64,000 bases of DNA from Cupriavidus taiwanensis. GTDB taxonomy: Bacteria > Pseudomonadota > Gammaproteobacteria > Burkholderiales > Burkholderiaceae. Positions 46,301-55,131 of the stretch are shown here, one piece after another. Made by a program: the position numbers and the translations under genes. Location: assembly GCF_900250115.1 (NCBI RefSeq), contig NZ_LT984803.1, forward strand, positions 3,375,583-3,439,582, read 5' to 3'. How positions within the stretch are numbered: the stretch's first letter is position 1; every line of letters starts with the position of its first letter. Below the pieces are notes generated by a model. It was not told the DNA's origin, ran no database searches, and saw only the letters and a list, made by a program, of their open reading frames with translations.

Positions 46301-46451
46301 ACTCGACCCGTTTGACTGGGCCACTCCCGCGCGCACCTCTGCCGCAGGCGAAGTTGAAATCATGACCCGTCGAGGTTCCCGCTCGGTTTTGCTGTCTGTG
46401 CCGGCGGTACTGGCGCATGTCACCAAAGTCCTGCACAAGGATACCGAATGA
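43332..46451 (+). CDS. Unrecognised 1039-residue protein, first gene of the giant pair
   Basis: Start at 43332, with AGGAG eight bases upstream; the frame open earlier adds a basic stretch without a site. I do not recognise the family. N-terminal half (1-480) is helical; SSTNILVSRERGSDSVEWF is near the middle. The last 300 residues alternate strand and helix: KVALVTYVTRPCD, ATILRVESMQSRLVES, LILEEIARLEKDGFEHIMLL, RFPGVHVYPLRRDVFKAT, TFATLVVVDEDSRPQSGF. That order resembles an RNase H/PIWI-type fold, but no full catalytic set is evident, so this is only a hypothesis. Its stop overlaps the helicase start by 4 bp (ATGA), so the two are translated as a pair. GC and codons match the rest of the island. 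Confidence 0.8.
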   Translation: MTTSRPQGGSSVSARDRTPSLQLSKVADLLAKSIRDSKAASGVSFVHLDGHRIRVNTRAALQPFLNDDFKNAFTPGLETGFVRDMEMPPFGSTARVGGRLLDGSAAATSKAITALHNAISDVLDSALGDADLTALTVSSLEQLLGTLANSINERKPDLPASASMVPVAFGQPGRKADERSQDLARVLSAIETVDGKDWLDALLNGIATRLRSNDVEPEEIDDILVAIRAQRSQPGSQIARFLDFLDDEALSRVRLQVTMRLMEAIAAQSAKEGLKAYVSRVITCFNAFAGIDGSALTLDIGTLYGQHNSPQFHEHLRTVGFYGCLPVWPEWSVQLFEGRAEPSQGFKTKREVSYCFRVNGTNPRTGKAAFDSRLDNIRERVLDEPSADANVKWKVAELVFLWLVVPDSLTNPSSLDVVRAAADVAARLKRNPVGTLGDLHADLIGRCKTMDDIASEMVEVLKSKSANLIQFAGRNADKFTVAVSRSIVNWEAVESMSSSSTNILVSRERGSDSVEWFNHLTVANTAMVPGSIASYGVEIALQERSLTTAGRSAEVHLRRELQHPVLPVRYLPFTRNNAGEWTPHSVDTRVMDAGVGIDIEYSLKYLQLSRTKDDEKAASEQLRAATLTAFALLVYITLWELSRRVQATAASASLSMTMVRLQHTGKQNSREADAHDANTVIFAVSQAIEKALTREMPVKLQGLTTQTKDQNDSLRWKRRGALHALLGGQPLNFRMEGGLDKVALVTYVTRPCDTHPSFPDADGFLFQSRTYRAARENGATILRVESMQSRLVESRKDFQAPQLILEEIARLEKDGFEHIMLLSHHFGNRHIGRAAERHAPHGTLQFLDEAAKRFPGVHVYPLRRDVFKATRLRKRGTMESGFEVVNFADHQAMYDQFEGGDLRTLMPIYTFATLVVVDEDSRPQSGFCTYFFDAEQRLSNIELKETVRQNILGVGKGDAQNTRASLISVLRAIHFMESEKPAFKTQLLPVLDPFDWATPARTSAAGEVEIMTRRGSRSVLLSVPAVLAHVTKVLHKDTE

Positions 46452-49400
46452 GTGAGTTCACCTCGACCCTGCCTTTCCAGAAGCAGGCGGAACTGTGGGG
46501 GCAGACATACGAAATCCTGGTCAAACGCGGGGTACTCGCATGTCTTCTTGAACGCAAGCTGCTAAGTGGCGGGCATCCAGCCCTTCAGCCGTGGCGCGAG
46601 GTACGCCTGACTAAGGTTTCAGCGGCCCTCGCGAAGCACCTCGACGTCATCGACGAGAATGCGCGTGAACTCATCAAGGCGGCCGTCGACCATATCGCGT
46701 TGACTGCTTACGGGGTCGGCTATACAGCCATGCGTGAGTATCTCAAGCACATCGGCAAACCAGTCACAAACGGAAAGCTTAAAGTACGCGCACTATGGTG
46801 CCCGTTGACGCTGCCAGGGGAGTCGACGGCGGCTCCTGAAAGCCGGCAAGCTGCCCGGGAACAACTTCATGCGGAGCTAGGGCTACCCGGGCCGGTCGAC
46901 CCGGCTTTATCGGAAAAAGGGCAACCAGCAAATGCCGACTTCATGCTCTGGCTGTCCGGCACCCATCGAGAAGATTATCTGCTGGTGCAGGAGTACTCGT
47001 TTGACATGCCCGGCGATATGGGTGACTTTCGCCACCAGCAGGCCCACCTCGATGAACTATTACGGCATCGGCGGCTCGTTGACTCGCGCAGCGTGTTCGC
47101 CCGCGTGGCAGCGGAGATTGATGGCGAAACATTCGATATATCCGATGACATCCGAGAGCATCTAACGGCCTTGACGAGCGAGAACAAGCCCTTCTACAAG
47201 CTTTGTCAGGCCTGCGGTTATGGCGAATCTACTGCCCGTGTCCTTGCCCATGCAGACTTGATAGAGAAGCCTATTGCTGTTCGTGCACTCGCTATCACCC
47301 CGAATGGGCTAGAAAGCCTCGCAGCGCGATTCGACAATGCAATGACGAAGGAGCCACGTCGCAGTTTGATGGAGCAGATGGGCGAAGCCTACCGGCGTGC
47401 GCCGAAGCTCGCCGACGGGGACGACGACGGATTGACTCAAAAGGTGGGGGCGGTCTTCAACAGCCTTTTGCGCAAGCTTCCTCGTAAGCTGCAGGACGGA
47501 ATGAAGGGGTTGCGCAAAATTCCGACTCCAGGGGAGGATTACCTCTTTGAGTTCGAAGAAGAGGTTCCTTCCTTCGCCAATCCAATGCAGTTGTTTGCAA
47601 TGGACGACGCGCTCTCCTTGGTAGAGGAGACCCCTGCAATAAACGAGTATTTTGGCGGGCAAGCAAGGGCGGAAATCGGTGCCAAGATGCGGAGTGTTGC
47701 CGGAACTACAGGACACATTTCCCTGCGCGACATGCACGCGTCTGCAATCGTCGCCGGAATGGAGCAGGCGATGGCGGGTGAACTGAACGTAATCGCACTC
47801 GAAGGAAATCCTGGAATCGGCAAGACCACCGCTGTGCGTCGATATCTCTCGGCGAAGCCAGAAGGATATCTCTTCTTGTATGTCAGTCCCCGCGTGGTCA
47901 TTAACCGGGACGTAACGGAAAGTCTTGCACGAAAGGATGGTAAGCCCACTGGCATCTTAACCGTCACGTCCAACGCACAACTCAATGCAGCGGCGAAGCG
48001 CTTTCACGCCGAGAAGGTTGATGCGGGTCTCGCGGAGCCGAAGTTAGTCGAAGGTGCTGTGGTCGCTGATGGGGTTAGCGACCTCGTTGTCCCAGAAGGC
48101 TCCACCATCCTCGTGTTGAGTCCCGAGGAAGAAACAGCGATTGACACGCACTTTGCTGGCGAGAGCTATCGTAAAACGACCCTGTCGGAATCAGAGGACC
48201 AAGTGCTCGATGCACGCCGGATAGGAGTTCTGGCCGGTGTGTCGCAGATGACTCGGGAGCTGTTGACGTTGAACAAGCATGTCAATCGCGTAGTGATTAC
48301 AGCCGCGTTGCAGGGCTTCCGCGAACGCAGCGGCGGCAAGACGACGATGGATGCATTGTCTAACCTCTTCGAAAACAAGGCTGAGTCGAAGGCCGGTATC
48401 GCGGAGCGTCGACTTTTCAGCCAGCGCATTCCGAATGTGGTCGTGATGGTTGATGAGCTTGCCGGCGACGGAGCGGGGGCTCCGTTCGTCGACGCGGTTG
48501 CGCGATGGCTCAACAATGAATTCTTGGATTGTTTCGAGAATGAGGTAAGCCCCTTCACCGTCACGCTTGTGGTGTCGGACGCGTCCCTCGGGAATGAAGT
48601 TGTCCTCGACCGCTATCTCAACGCGGGCAAGCGTACTCCGGACAAGGTGCTCATTTCACGCTCGCGCGGTGAGCAGCCATTCGCCGTTGCAGTCACACCG
48701 GTACGAATTGGTGGCGGAACTCGTCGGACGTATCACGTGATGACGAATAGCTTTCCCGCCAGCGAACTGCACATCCGATACCAGGCGAAATTGACCGCCG
48801 TCAGCTTAGAGGAAAGCCCAACCGGCCTACCGGAGACACCACGACAGGCAATTCGCAGAGTCGCGGAAGATGCGTTGATGCAAACGGCCGTGAACGAAAT
48901 CTGTAGCGCGCTTGGCGAAGGTGCCGTGCAGGTTATCTATTTCGCACAGGACAAGAACTTCTTGAGTGACCTGCGAAAACGGCTCTCAGAAGAGAGTTGT
49001 CACGGCCTCTCGAATGATACGGTTGAAGTTCTCGACTCCTCTGTGCCCGGATGGAAGCGTGCCGAACTAGTGAAGCCTGAGCGGCGAGACTCCATTCGAG
49101 TGTTCCTGATGACATCGTCTGGAGCACGCGGTGTGTCGTTTCCAAAGACTGACTGGATAATTGCCAATATGCCACGCTTCAATGTTGAAGCCGCACTTAT
49201 GGAAATCGCCCAGCTCATTTATAGAGGGCGCGGCATGTACGTGAACGAGGATGGCGCCTCAGTATCAGGGGACTTCGCTAGACGACACCTCGTGATGTTG
49301 ACCGAGGACTTTGTGATTAGCGACGAGGAGATTGACCAACGCCAGTGGCTCCGGCAGTCCCTTGACCTCATGACGCTGCTGGTGATGCTGCGGGCCACTA

Positions 49401-50326
49401 TCTTTACTCGAATTACAGGTGCCGCAGGACTGCGGCAGAAGCTTGCGCTTGTGCCCGTGGGCGCGGTTGGTGTTGAAGAGCTTGTTAGCCTGATGTCGCA
49501 GAACGTATCGAAGTTCATGCGTGAGGCGGAGGTGTTCCAGCGCCGCGCGTCCGACCGCTCGCTCATTGGTTTGGCCAAGAATGCACAAGCGAACGTGAAC
49601 AATCTCTTCTCGCGGACACGGCTACAGGCGAACAGCCAGCGCGACCGGGATGGGCGCACCATGGTCAAGCTCGCGGAGATGCAGGGCCTGCGCGACATCG
49701 CGATAGCCGGCGTCGCACCGCTGCTAGTCGAGCATGAGGGCAAGAGCATACCCGAGCATGTCTATTTTACCGGGCCAGTTGTGATGGAAGATTGGGAGAG
49801 TTTTGCGAAGCAGGAAGCTTTCACCTTCGAAGGTCATGAGACGCAAATTGCTCAGTGCAGCAAGGAATTACTCGGGCAGCTCTATCGGATTGACCAAAAC
49901 CATCGGTTCCCGTCGTCTCTCAGGCAACCGGCCTTGAATCTATTCCGATTGATAAGTCGCGAAAAAGAAGGGGCGGCAAACGAATTCAATACACTGAAAG
50001 ACTTGAAGTCACCCAATACGTGGGTGGCAGTGCCGACTGGGTATGCGCAGTTCCTCTACAACGGCAACTCTATGGAAGGACGGCGCTTCGTTGCCGATGA
50101 GCCGGAATTGTGGCGCGATGCGCTCGCCAAGGCGCTTGGTGCGACTTCAGCGGTGATGCCGCCGATTCCTCATTTCGAGTCATTCCCGTGGGCCGCGTCT
50201 GTTGGGCAGGTCAACCCTCTCAAACTTGATTTGGTGTTCGATGACCGTTACTTCATGGCATCAAATGAACTCAATTTGCTCAACACCCTGCTTCTCGAGG
50301 CCGCTGCATCAGAAGAATCTACGTGA
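46448..50326 (+). CDS. 1292-residue SF2-like helicase/ATPase, second gene of the giant pair
   Basis: The start is the ATG in ATGA shared with the upstream stop. The first 440 residues have no recognisable motif. Walker A is EGNPGIGKTTAV (about 452-463), Walker B VVMVDELAG (about 665), then MTSSGARGVSFPKTDW (about 890) and the motif VI-like QLIYRGRG (about 920), where helicases have QxxGRxxR. The C-terminal 370 residues are unassigned. It is an ATP-driven nucleic-acid motor; a broad DinG/DEAD-like relation is possible. Substrate unknown. It follows the 1039-residue gene and is followed, after 424 bp, by the TerY-P triad. Confidence 0.75.
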   Translation: MSEFTSTLPFQKQAELWGQTYEILVKRGVLACLLERKLLSGGHPALQPWREVRLTKVSAALAKHLDVIDENARELIKAAVDHIALTAYGVGYTAMREYLKHIGKPVTNGKLKVRALWCPLTLPGESTAAPESRQAAREQLHAELGLPGPVDPALSEKGQPANADFMLWLSGTHREDYLLVQEYSFDMPGDMGDFRHQQAHLDELLRHRRLVDSRSVFARVAAEIDGETFDISDDIREHLTALTSENKPFYKLCQACGYGESTARVLAHADLIEKPIAVRALAITPNGLESLAARFDNAMTKEPRRSLMEQMGEAYRRAPKLADGDDDGLTQKVGAVFNSLLRKLPRKLQDGMKGLRKIPTPGEDYLFEFEEEVPSFANPMQLFAMDDALSLVEETPAINEYFGGQARAEIGAKMRSVAGTTGHISLRDMHASAIVAGMEQAMAGELNVIALEGNPGIGKTTAVRRYLSAKPEGYLFLYVSPRVVINRDVTESLARKDGKPTGILTVTSNAQLNAAAKRFHAEKVDAGLAEPKLVEGAVVADGVSDLVVPEGSTILVLSPEEETAIDTHFAGESYRKTTLSESEDQVLDARRIGVLAGVSQMTRELLTLNKHVNRVVITAALQGFRERSGGKTTMDALSNLFENKAESKAGIAERRLFSQRIPNVVVMVDELAGDGAGAPFVDAVARWLNNEFLDCFENEVSPFTVTLVVSDASLGNEVVLDRYLNAGKRTPDKVLISRSRGEQPFAVAVTPVRIGGGTRRTYHVMTNSFPASELHIRYQAKLTAVSLEESPTGLPETPRQAIRRVAEDALMQTAVNEICSALGEGAVQVIYFAQDKNFLSDLRKRLSEESCHGLSNDTVEVLDSSVPGWKRAELVKPERRDSIRVFLMTSSGARGVSFPKTDWIIANMPRFNVEAALMEIAQLIYRGRGMYVNEDGASVSGDFARRHLVMLTEDFVISDEEIDQRQWLRQSLDLMTLLVMLRATIFTRITGAAGLRQKLALVPVGAVGVEELVSLMSQNVSKFMREAEVFQRRASDRSLIGLAKNAQANVNNLFSRTRLQANSQRDRDGRTMVKLAEMQGLRDIAIAGVAPLLVEHEGKSIPEHVYFTGPVVMEDWESFAKQEAFTFEGHETQIAQCSKELLGQLYRIDQNHRFPSSLRQPALNLFRLISREKEGAANEFNTLKDLKSPNTWVAVPTGYAQFLYNGNSMEGRRFVADEPELWRDALAKALGATSAVMPPIPHFESFPWAASVGQVNPLKLDLVFDDRYFMASNELNLLNTLLLEAAASEEST

Positions 50327-50750
50327 CATGCTAGTGTGTCGGTAGCATCGCGCAACAACTACTTCTTGTCTACGCCCGTCGCCCGGCGACAAAGCTAGTC
50401 TACTTGAGGTGCACCAGGGGTACCTCAGCAGTGTGCCGCCCCTGCTACAGCGATGCTGAGCAGCCGTCAAGGCGCACAAACAGGCTCGGCGACGGTGTTC
50501 AAATAGCCTCCGTTGCGCGCAAAACTGTAGGAGCGCTCAGCAAAATCTCCGTAAAATCAAATACCTATGAGTGTCACCACAACTAGCTGAAACTGCGCTG
50601 GAGCGTTCATGCCGGCCCGGAAATTTGGGTGCAAAATCAGACCCGACGCGCCCAAAGGCTTACCTCTTCTGGAGGGCGTACCGGCCAACGACTTTTCCGC
50701 GCCGGTCGCTGTGGCTATGATTGAGGACGTTCGATAATCGGGGGTACGTG
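50327..50750. other. 424-bp interval before the TerY-P triad
   Basis: No supported gene; a 60-codon frame at 50404-50586 looks spurious. A GTCGCC/GGCGAC hairpin lies at about 50379-50392. The triad probably has its own promoter here, but I cannot pick a convincing one. Confidence 0.4.
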
Positions 50751-51425
50751 ATGTCAGAGAATGAGTTTGCCGTTCAGGTGCCGTTCGGCACCGATAGCTT
50801 TGCGGACAATCCTGAGCCGCGCTGTCCATGTCTCCTTCTACTGGATACCTCTGCCTCGATGGCCGGTACGGCGATTAGGGAGCTGAACGCGGGTGTCGTC
50901 GCATTCAAGGACGAGTTGGCCGCTGACACGCTGGCCATGAAACGTGTCGAAGTGGCGGTGGTCACCTTTGGCCCGGTGCAGGTCAGGAACACCTTCCAGA
51001 CTGCGCCCAATTTCATTCCGCCCCAACTGGAGGCAACGGGCGACACGCCGATGGGCAATGCGATTAAGCAAGGCCTCGAGTTGCTGCGCCAGCGCAAGGA
51101 GGAATATCGAGCGAACGGCATCTCTTTCTATCGTCCGTGGGTGTTTCTCATCACCGACGGTGCCCCCACCGACGAGTGGCAATCTGCCGCCGCCTTCATT
51201 CGAGAAGGCGAGGCTTCGAAGTCGTTTGCCTTTTTCGCGGTTGCCGTTGATGGCGCAAATATGGAGGTGTTGCGCCAGATTTCCGTCCGGGAGCCGGTTA
51301 AGCTCCACGGGCTGAAGTTCCGGGAGCTGTTCCAATGGCTCTCGAACTCGATGAAGTCGGTGTCACAGTCGACACCTGGTACGGCAGTAGCGCTTCCCGC
51401 TCCTTCCGGGTGGGCTGTGGTGTGA
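50751..51425 (+). CDS. TerY-like VWA-domain protein of a TerY-P triad
   Basis: The protein is 224 residues from the ATG at 50751 ([15 protein letters not shown]); an earlier ATG lacks context. A VWA fold with a complete MIDAS: DTSASM (about 34), a Thr in TGDTPMG (about 100), and [10 protein letters not shown] (about 138). TerY-type VWA proteins are the metal-dependent adaptor of the three-gene TerY-P unit (VWA, PP2C, kinase), described by comparative genomics and included in lists of tested anti-phage systems. The next gene overlaps by 4 bp. Confidence 0.85.
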   Translation: MSENEFAVQVPFGTDSFADNPEPRCPCLLLLDTSASMAGTAIRELNAGVVAFKDELAADTLAMKRVEVAVVTFGPVQVRNTFQTAPNFIPPQLEATGDTPMGNAIKQGLELLRQRKEEYRANGISFYRPWVFLITDGAPTDEWQSAAAFIREGEASKSFAFFAVAVDGANMEVLRQISVREPVKLHGLKFRELFQWLSNSMKSVSQSTPGTAVALPAPSGWAVV

Positions 51426-52183
51426 CTTGGAGAGTCATCAGCGCAAGTACCATCGGCACCGCGCACGTATCCAACGGCGGACACTGCCAGGACACCTGCT
51501 TCGTTGACGTGCTGTTTGGTCAAGACCGAGCGCCCTACCTTGTCTGCCTAGTCTCGGACGGCGCTGGCAGCGCACAGTTTGCTGCCCAAGGGTCAGACTT
51601 GGCATGCTCGACAGCGGTGGCCAGCATCGAGGCGACGCTACAACGCGGGGATGGTGTTCGCGTGGCAGACATCGCCGAGTGGGTGATTGCTATCCAGGAA
51701 GCGGTGAGGCGCGCAGCGGCCGCTGTTGAGGCGACGCCTCGCGACTACGCATGTACGCTCGTTGGTGCCGTGGTGGGCACCTGTAATGCGGTGTTCTTTC
51801 AAATTGGCGATGGTGCGATTGTGGTCTCGAATCGAGTCGCGCAGGGGGTTGTGTTCTGGCCAGAGGCGGGACCGTACGCGAACATGACGCACTTCGTCAC
51901 GGACGAAGATGCTCTGGACCACCTGTGCATTGAGATGGCTTCAGTGGAAGTCGAGGAGATTGCACTCTTTAGCGATGGACTTCAGAGGCTGGCCTTGGCC
52001 TTTGACACCAGACTACCGCACCACCCCTTCTTCGACCCGATGTTTGGTGTCCTGCGCAGCAAGAAGCTGGAAGAGTGCGAGGCAGTCAGCGCGCAACTTT
52101 CCAAGTTCCTCAGCAGCCCGCAAGTCAACGAGCGGACCGACGACGATAAGACCCTGATTCTGGCCACCCGCAGGACGGCATAA
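51422..52183 (+). CDS. PP2C-type Ser/Thr phosphatase of the TerY-P triad
   Basis: The protein is 253 residues from a GTG that overlaps the VWA stop (GTGA). Starting at 51335 would overlap the VWA gene by 91 bp and add residues that PP2C domains do not have; [14 protein letters not shown] is where the domain normally begins. Metal-binding Asp motifs: CQDTCF, SDGAGSA, a [16 protein letters not shown] and a terminal [10 protein letters not shown]. The phosphatase should oppose the kinase of the next gene. One base-level join (TAAATG) links it to that gene. Confidence 0.88.
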   Translation: MTWRVISASTIGTAHVSNGGHCQDTCFVDVLFGQDRAPYLVCLVSDGAGSAQFAAQGSDLACSTAVASIEATLQRGDGVRVADIAEWVIAIQEAVRRAAAAVEATPRDYACTLVGAVVGTCNAVFFQIGDGAIVVSNRVAQGVVFWPEAGPYANMTHFVTDEDALDHLCIEMASVEVEEIALFSDGLQRLALAFDTRLPHHPFFDPMFGVLRSKKLEECEAVSAQLSKFLSSPQVNERTDDDKTLILATRRTA

Positions 52184-54124
52184 ATGGAGCTTTATGACGG
52201 GCAAGGCCGGCGCATTACGTTAGGCAGGGTACTCGGGCGTGGCGGAGAAGGCTCCGTTCACGAGGTGCCGTCAATCAGCCCGCACTTGGTAGCCAAGGTC
52301 TATCACGAAGCCATCTCGCCCGAGAAGCAGGCGAAACTGCGTGCTATGGTTAGGCGCGTGGACGACCGGCTAAAGGAAATTGCGGCTTGGCCACTGCAAA
52401 CTCTTCACCCTGCTGCAAACGGGCCTGTTCGCGGATTCCTGATGCCCAAGGCGGCTCAGGCCGAGCCGCTTCATCACCTCTACGGGCCGGGGCATCGAAA
52501 GCAACAGTTTCCCGGCACCGATTGGGCCTTCCTGGTGAACACCGCGCGTAACGTGGCATCCGCATTTACCACGGTCCACGCCGGCGGTTGCGTGATTGGT
52601 GATGTCAACCCAAATCTGGTGTTCGTTGGCCGCAATACACTGGCTCGCCTTATTGACTGCGACTCGTTCCAAATTCCAAATGGAAGCGCGCCGTACCTAT
52701 GCGAAGTCGGGGTTCCGCTCTTCACGCCGCCGGAACTGCAGGGGCTGTCCAGTTTCAGGAACGTACTGCGCACGCCCAATCACGACAACTTTGGACTGGC
52801 ATTGCTCGTGTTCCATCTCCTTCTGATGGGACGGCATCCGTTTTCAGGGCGCTTCTCTGGTAGCGGTGATATGCCGCCAGAAAAAGCCATTAGGGAATTC
52901 CGCTATGCATTCTCTGCGCCGGCGGGTCGCAGGAGCATGCTACCGCCCCCTAATACAGTGGGGCCTGAGATTCTGCCACCGTCGATGGCAGCAATGTTCG
53001 AGCAGGCATTCACGGAAAGCGGCGCCCAGCCAGGGGGCCGACCGACTGCCCAGAATTGGGTCGCTGCCCTGGACGGACTCAAGAGCCAGCTCCGAACCTG
53101 TGGCACCGACGCTGTTCACAAGTTTTACGGTGGGCTAGGTAGCTGCCCTTGGTGCGAGCTGGAGCACCGTGCTGGTATTGTCTTCTTCGTAGGTCTCATC
53201 ACCGCAACGGCGCCAGGAGCGGTCCCGTCAACGTTTGACCTGGCTCGAGTATGGGCAGCCATTTTGGCCGTGCCCTCCCCCGGGACGGCACCGGCCCCTG
53301 CCTTCACCAAGCCCAACAACTTGAAGCCCAAGCCTCTACCGCCTGACGTGCGGAACGCGAGGATGTGGAGGGTAGCGCGCCGTTGGGCTGCGGGAGCTGT
53401 GATTCTTGCGAGCGTTGTTGTCGCCCCGAAATATCTGGTCTTCGCCTTAATTCTGGCAGCCATGCTTTTCTTTAGCGGGCAATCAAATTCGCCAGAGCAA
53501 GGGCTGCGTAAGGCTGCGCTCGATAATGCGAAGAGGGTTTCCTCGGCCGCCTGGTCACAGTGGAGCAACGTTGCCACGGACAAGCAATTTCAAGACAAGC
53601 TCGATGAGCTGAAGCAGATGCGCCGTGAGTACGAAGACTTGGCCAACAGATTTGCCAACGACAAGCTGAAACTGCAGGCAAATGCCCGCGAGCTGCAGCT
53701 GCGTAAGTATCTGGAAAGATTCTTCATCTCCGACCATGATATTCCGGGCATCGGCCCAACACGCAAGGCAACGCTGGCGTCATTCGGAATTGAGTCGGCT
53801 GCGGACGTTTCTTGGAACCAAATCCACGCCATTAAGGGGTTCGGCGAGCGCCTTACGCGCGAGATTGTGGGCTGGCGCAAAAAACTGGAAGCGCGATTCG
53901 TGTTTGACCCGAACAAAGGCATTGACCCGGCCGACATCGCGGCTTTGCAGCAGCGATACACGCAGCTCAAGCGGCAGCTGGAAGCCCAGCTCGCGTCTGG
54001 TTCTGAGCAACTCAAGCAGGTGCGGCTCAAGACCGAGCAGCAAAGGACCATTCTTCGCGAGATGGTGCTCAACGCTAATCTGCTGGTCGCCCAAGCGGAG
54101 GAAGACTACAAGGCCTTCCTCTAA
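52184..54124 (+). CDS. Protein kinase with zinc ribbon, membrane helix and helix-hairpin-helix (TerY-P kinase)
   Basis: The protein is 646 residues and starts immediately after the phosphatase stop. Kinase domain, about 1-310: GRGGEGSVHEV (nucleotide loop), VAKVYHEA (Lys), CVIGDVNPNLVFV (catalytic Asp and Asn in a GDxNPxN form instead of HRD), DCDSF (in place of DFG). A CPWC half-zinc ribbon at about 324, one hydrophobic helix at about 405-427, a coiled coil to about 505, and a helix-hairpin-helix (IPGIGPTRKATLASFG, then IKGFGERLTREIVGW) at about 520-560, then a second coiled coil. The HhH suggests DNA binding; the whole is the canonical triad kinase, here with a membrane anchor. Confidence 0.85.
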   Translation: MELYDGQGRRITLGRVLGRGGEGSVHEVPSISPHLVAKVYHEAISPEKQAKLRAMVRRVDDRLKEIAAWPLQTLHPAANGPVRGFLMPKAAQAEPLHHLYGPGHRKQQFPGTDWAFLVNTARNVASAFTTVHAGGCVIGDVNPNLVFVGRNTLARLIDCDSFQIPNGSAPYLCEVGVPLFTPPELQGLSSFRNVLRTPNHDNFGLALLVFHLLLMGRHPFSGRFSGSGDMPPEKAIREFRYAFSAPAGRRSMLPPPNTVGPEILPPSMAAMFEQAFTESGAQPGGRPTAQNWVAALDGLKSQLRTCGTDAVHKFYGGLGSCPWCELEHRAGIVFFVGLITATAPGAVPSTFDLARVWAAILAVPSPGTAPAPAFTKPNNLKPKPLPPDVRNARMWRVARRWAAGAVILASVVVAPKYLVFALILAAMLFFSGQSNSPEQGLRKAALDNAKRVSSAAWSQWSNVATDKQFQDKLDELKQMRREYEDLANRFANDKLKLQANARELQLRKYLERFFISDHDIPGIGPTRKATLASFGIESAADVSWNQIHAIKGFGERLTREIVGWRKKLEARFVFDPNKGIDPADIAALQQRYTQLKRQLEAQLASGSEQLKQVRLKTEQQRTILREMVLNANLLVAQAEEDYKAFL

Positions 54125-54141
54125 CCAGGTCTCGACCAGAC

Positions 54142-55131
54142 TTATTCGGTGACGGTAATACTCTGGCCGGTATCCTTGTTTGTCAGGCGTCCGCCACAAC
54201 GCTCAATGCGCTGCCCCCGCTGCCACTGAGCCAGTCCTTCCTTGTCCGCGACGCCGCCAGGTGTCAGCTTCGTGTAGTCCGAGAGGTATAGGTAAAGGCC
54301 CTTCGAGGCGACTGCTCCTAGCCAAAACATTTCACAGCGCGCGGTGGCTGACGTGCCTACCAAGGGCGCTTTTTTGGGGGTCTTAATAAAATCGGGCGAT
54401 GCGGGGGGGGTTGTAGCTAGCTTCGCTTCGGTCGCTGCGTTTGGTGTACTCGCCGCTGTAGCGGCCTCCCGAGCATCCTCGGCGAGCCAATCTTGCCGGC
54501 AACTCAACTGCCTGTAAGAGCTTGCACATATGCTGCGGTTCTCCCGGTGTTCGGCATCTCGTACTGCCTTGGCTTGCTCCGGCGAAAGGTCCTGGTGCCG
54601 GCACATGGCCAAGTATTTTCCGGTGAGGCAAGTACGCAAATTTTCCTGCAACTCCGCTTGATTGACCGCGACCCGCTGCTCGGCAGTTAGCTTGTTGCGG
54701 TCACACAACGCGGCGTAACGGCCTTTAATGCATGTCGCATAGTTTGCGCGGCGCTCGGCCTCATCGACTGCTATGCGTTGGTCAGGAGTCAACTTATTGT
54801 GGTCGCACAGCGCTGCATAGTTGCCCTTAATACACGTTACGTAGTTTGCCCGACGCTCGGCCTCATCAACTGCGATGCGCTGGTCTGGGGTCAGCCATGC
54901 GTGCTGACAAAGCGAGGGATAGCGGCCATCGAGGCATTTTGCATGGTTTTGCGCAAGCTCGGCTTGTCGAACCGCCGCAGCTTGGTCCGGCGCCAGTCGG
55001 TCATGTTGACAGAGCGCCGGATATTTTCCGGACAAGCAGGTTGCCAAGTTTCGGTCATATTGAGCGAGCGACGTGCACGGCCACACTCCAAGAGCAGCCA
55101 GCAGACCGACTAGGACGGTGATTGCTCTCAT
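54142..55131 (-). CDS. Secreted protein with six Cys-pair repeats
   Basis: The protein is 329 residues. A signal peptide (residues 1-23, ending TSLAQ) is followed by about six repeats of 30-32 residues. Each has the form CxxGxYxxLCxxxxLxxxQ with an AVxxAExxxN helix after it; two Cys lie nine residues apart in most. The C-terminal third has a Pro/Ala linker and a small domain, SATARCEMFWLGAV through LTPGGVADKEGLAQWQRGQ. The fold is probably periplasmic with disulphide-tied helical repeats, resembling Sel1-type arrays in organisation but not in sequence. It overlaps the J-domain gene by 4 bp and converges on the kinase gene with 17 bp between. Function unknown. Confidence 0.75.
   Translation of the reverse strand: MRAITVLVGLLAALGVWPCTSLAQYDRNLATCLSGKYPALCQHDRLAPDQAAAVRQAELAQNHAKCLDGRYPSLCQHAWLTPDQRIAVDEAERRANYVTCIKGNYAALCDHNKLTPDQRIAVDEAERRANYATCIKGRYAALCDRNKLTAEQRVAVNQAELQENLRTCLTGKYLAMCRHQDLSPEQAKAVRDAEHRENRSICASSYRQLSCRQDWLAEDAREAATAASTPNAATEAKLATTPPASPDFIKTPKKAPLVGTSATARCEMFWLGAVASKGLYLYLSDYTKLTPGGVADKEGLAQWQRGQRIERCGGRLTNKDTGQSITVTE

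Noticed and set aside
50404..50586. 60-codon ORF before the TerY-P triad
   Set aside because: No ribosome site, unusual composition, and it ends well before the triad start.
50751..54124. Full tellurite-resistance ter operon
   Set aside because: Only the TerY-P triad is present; no terZABCDEF genes occur in the window.
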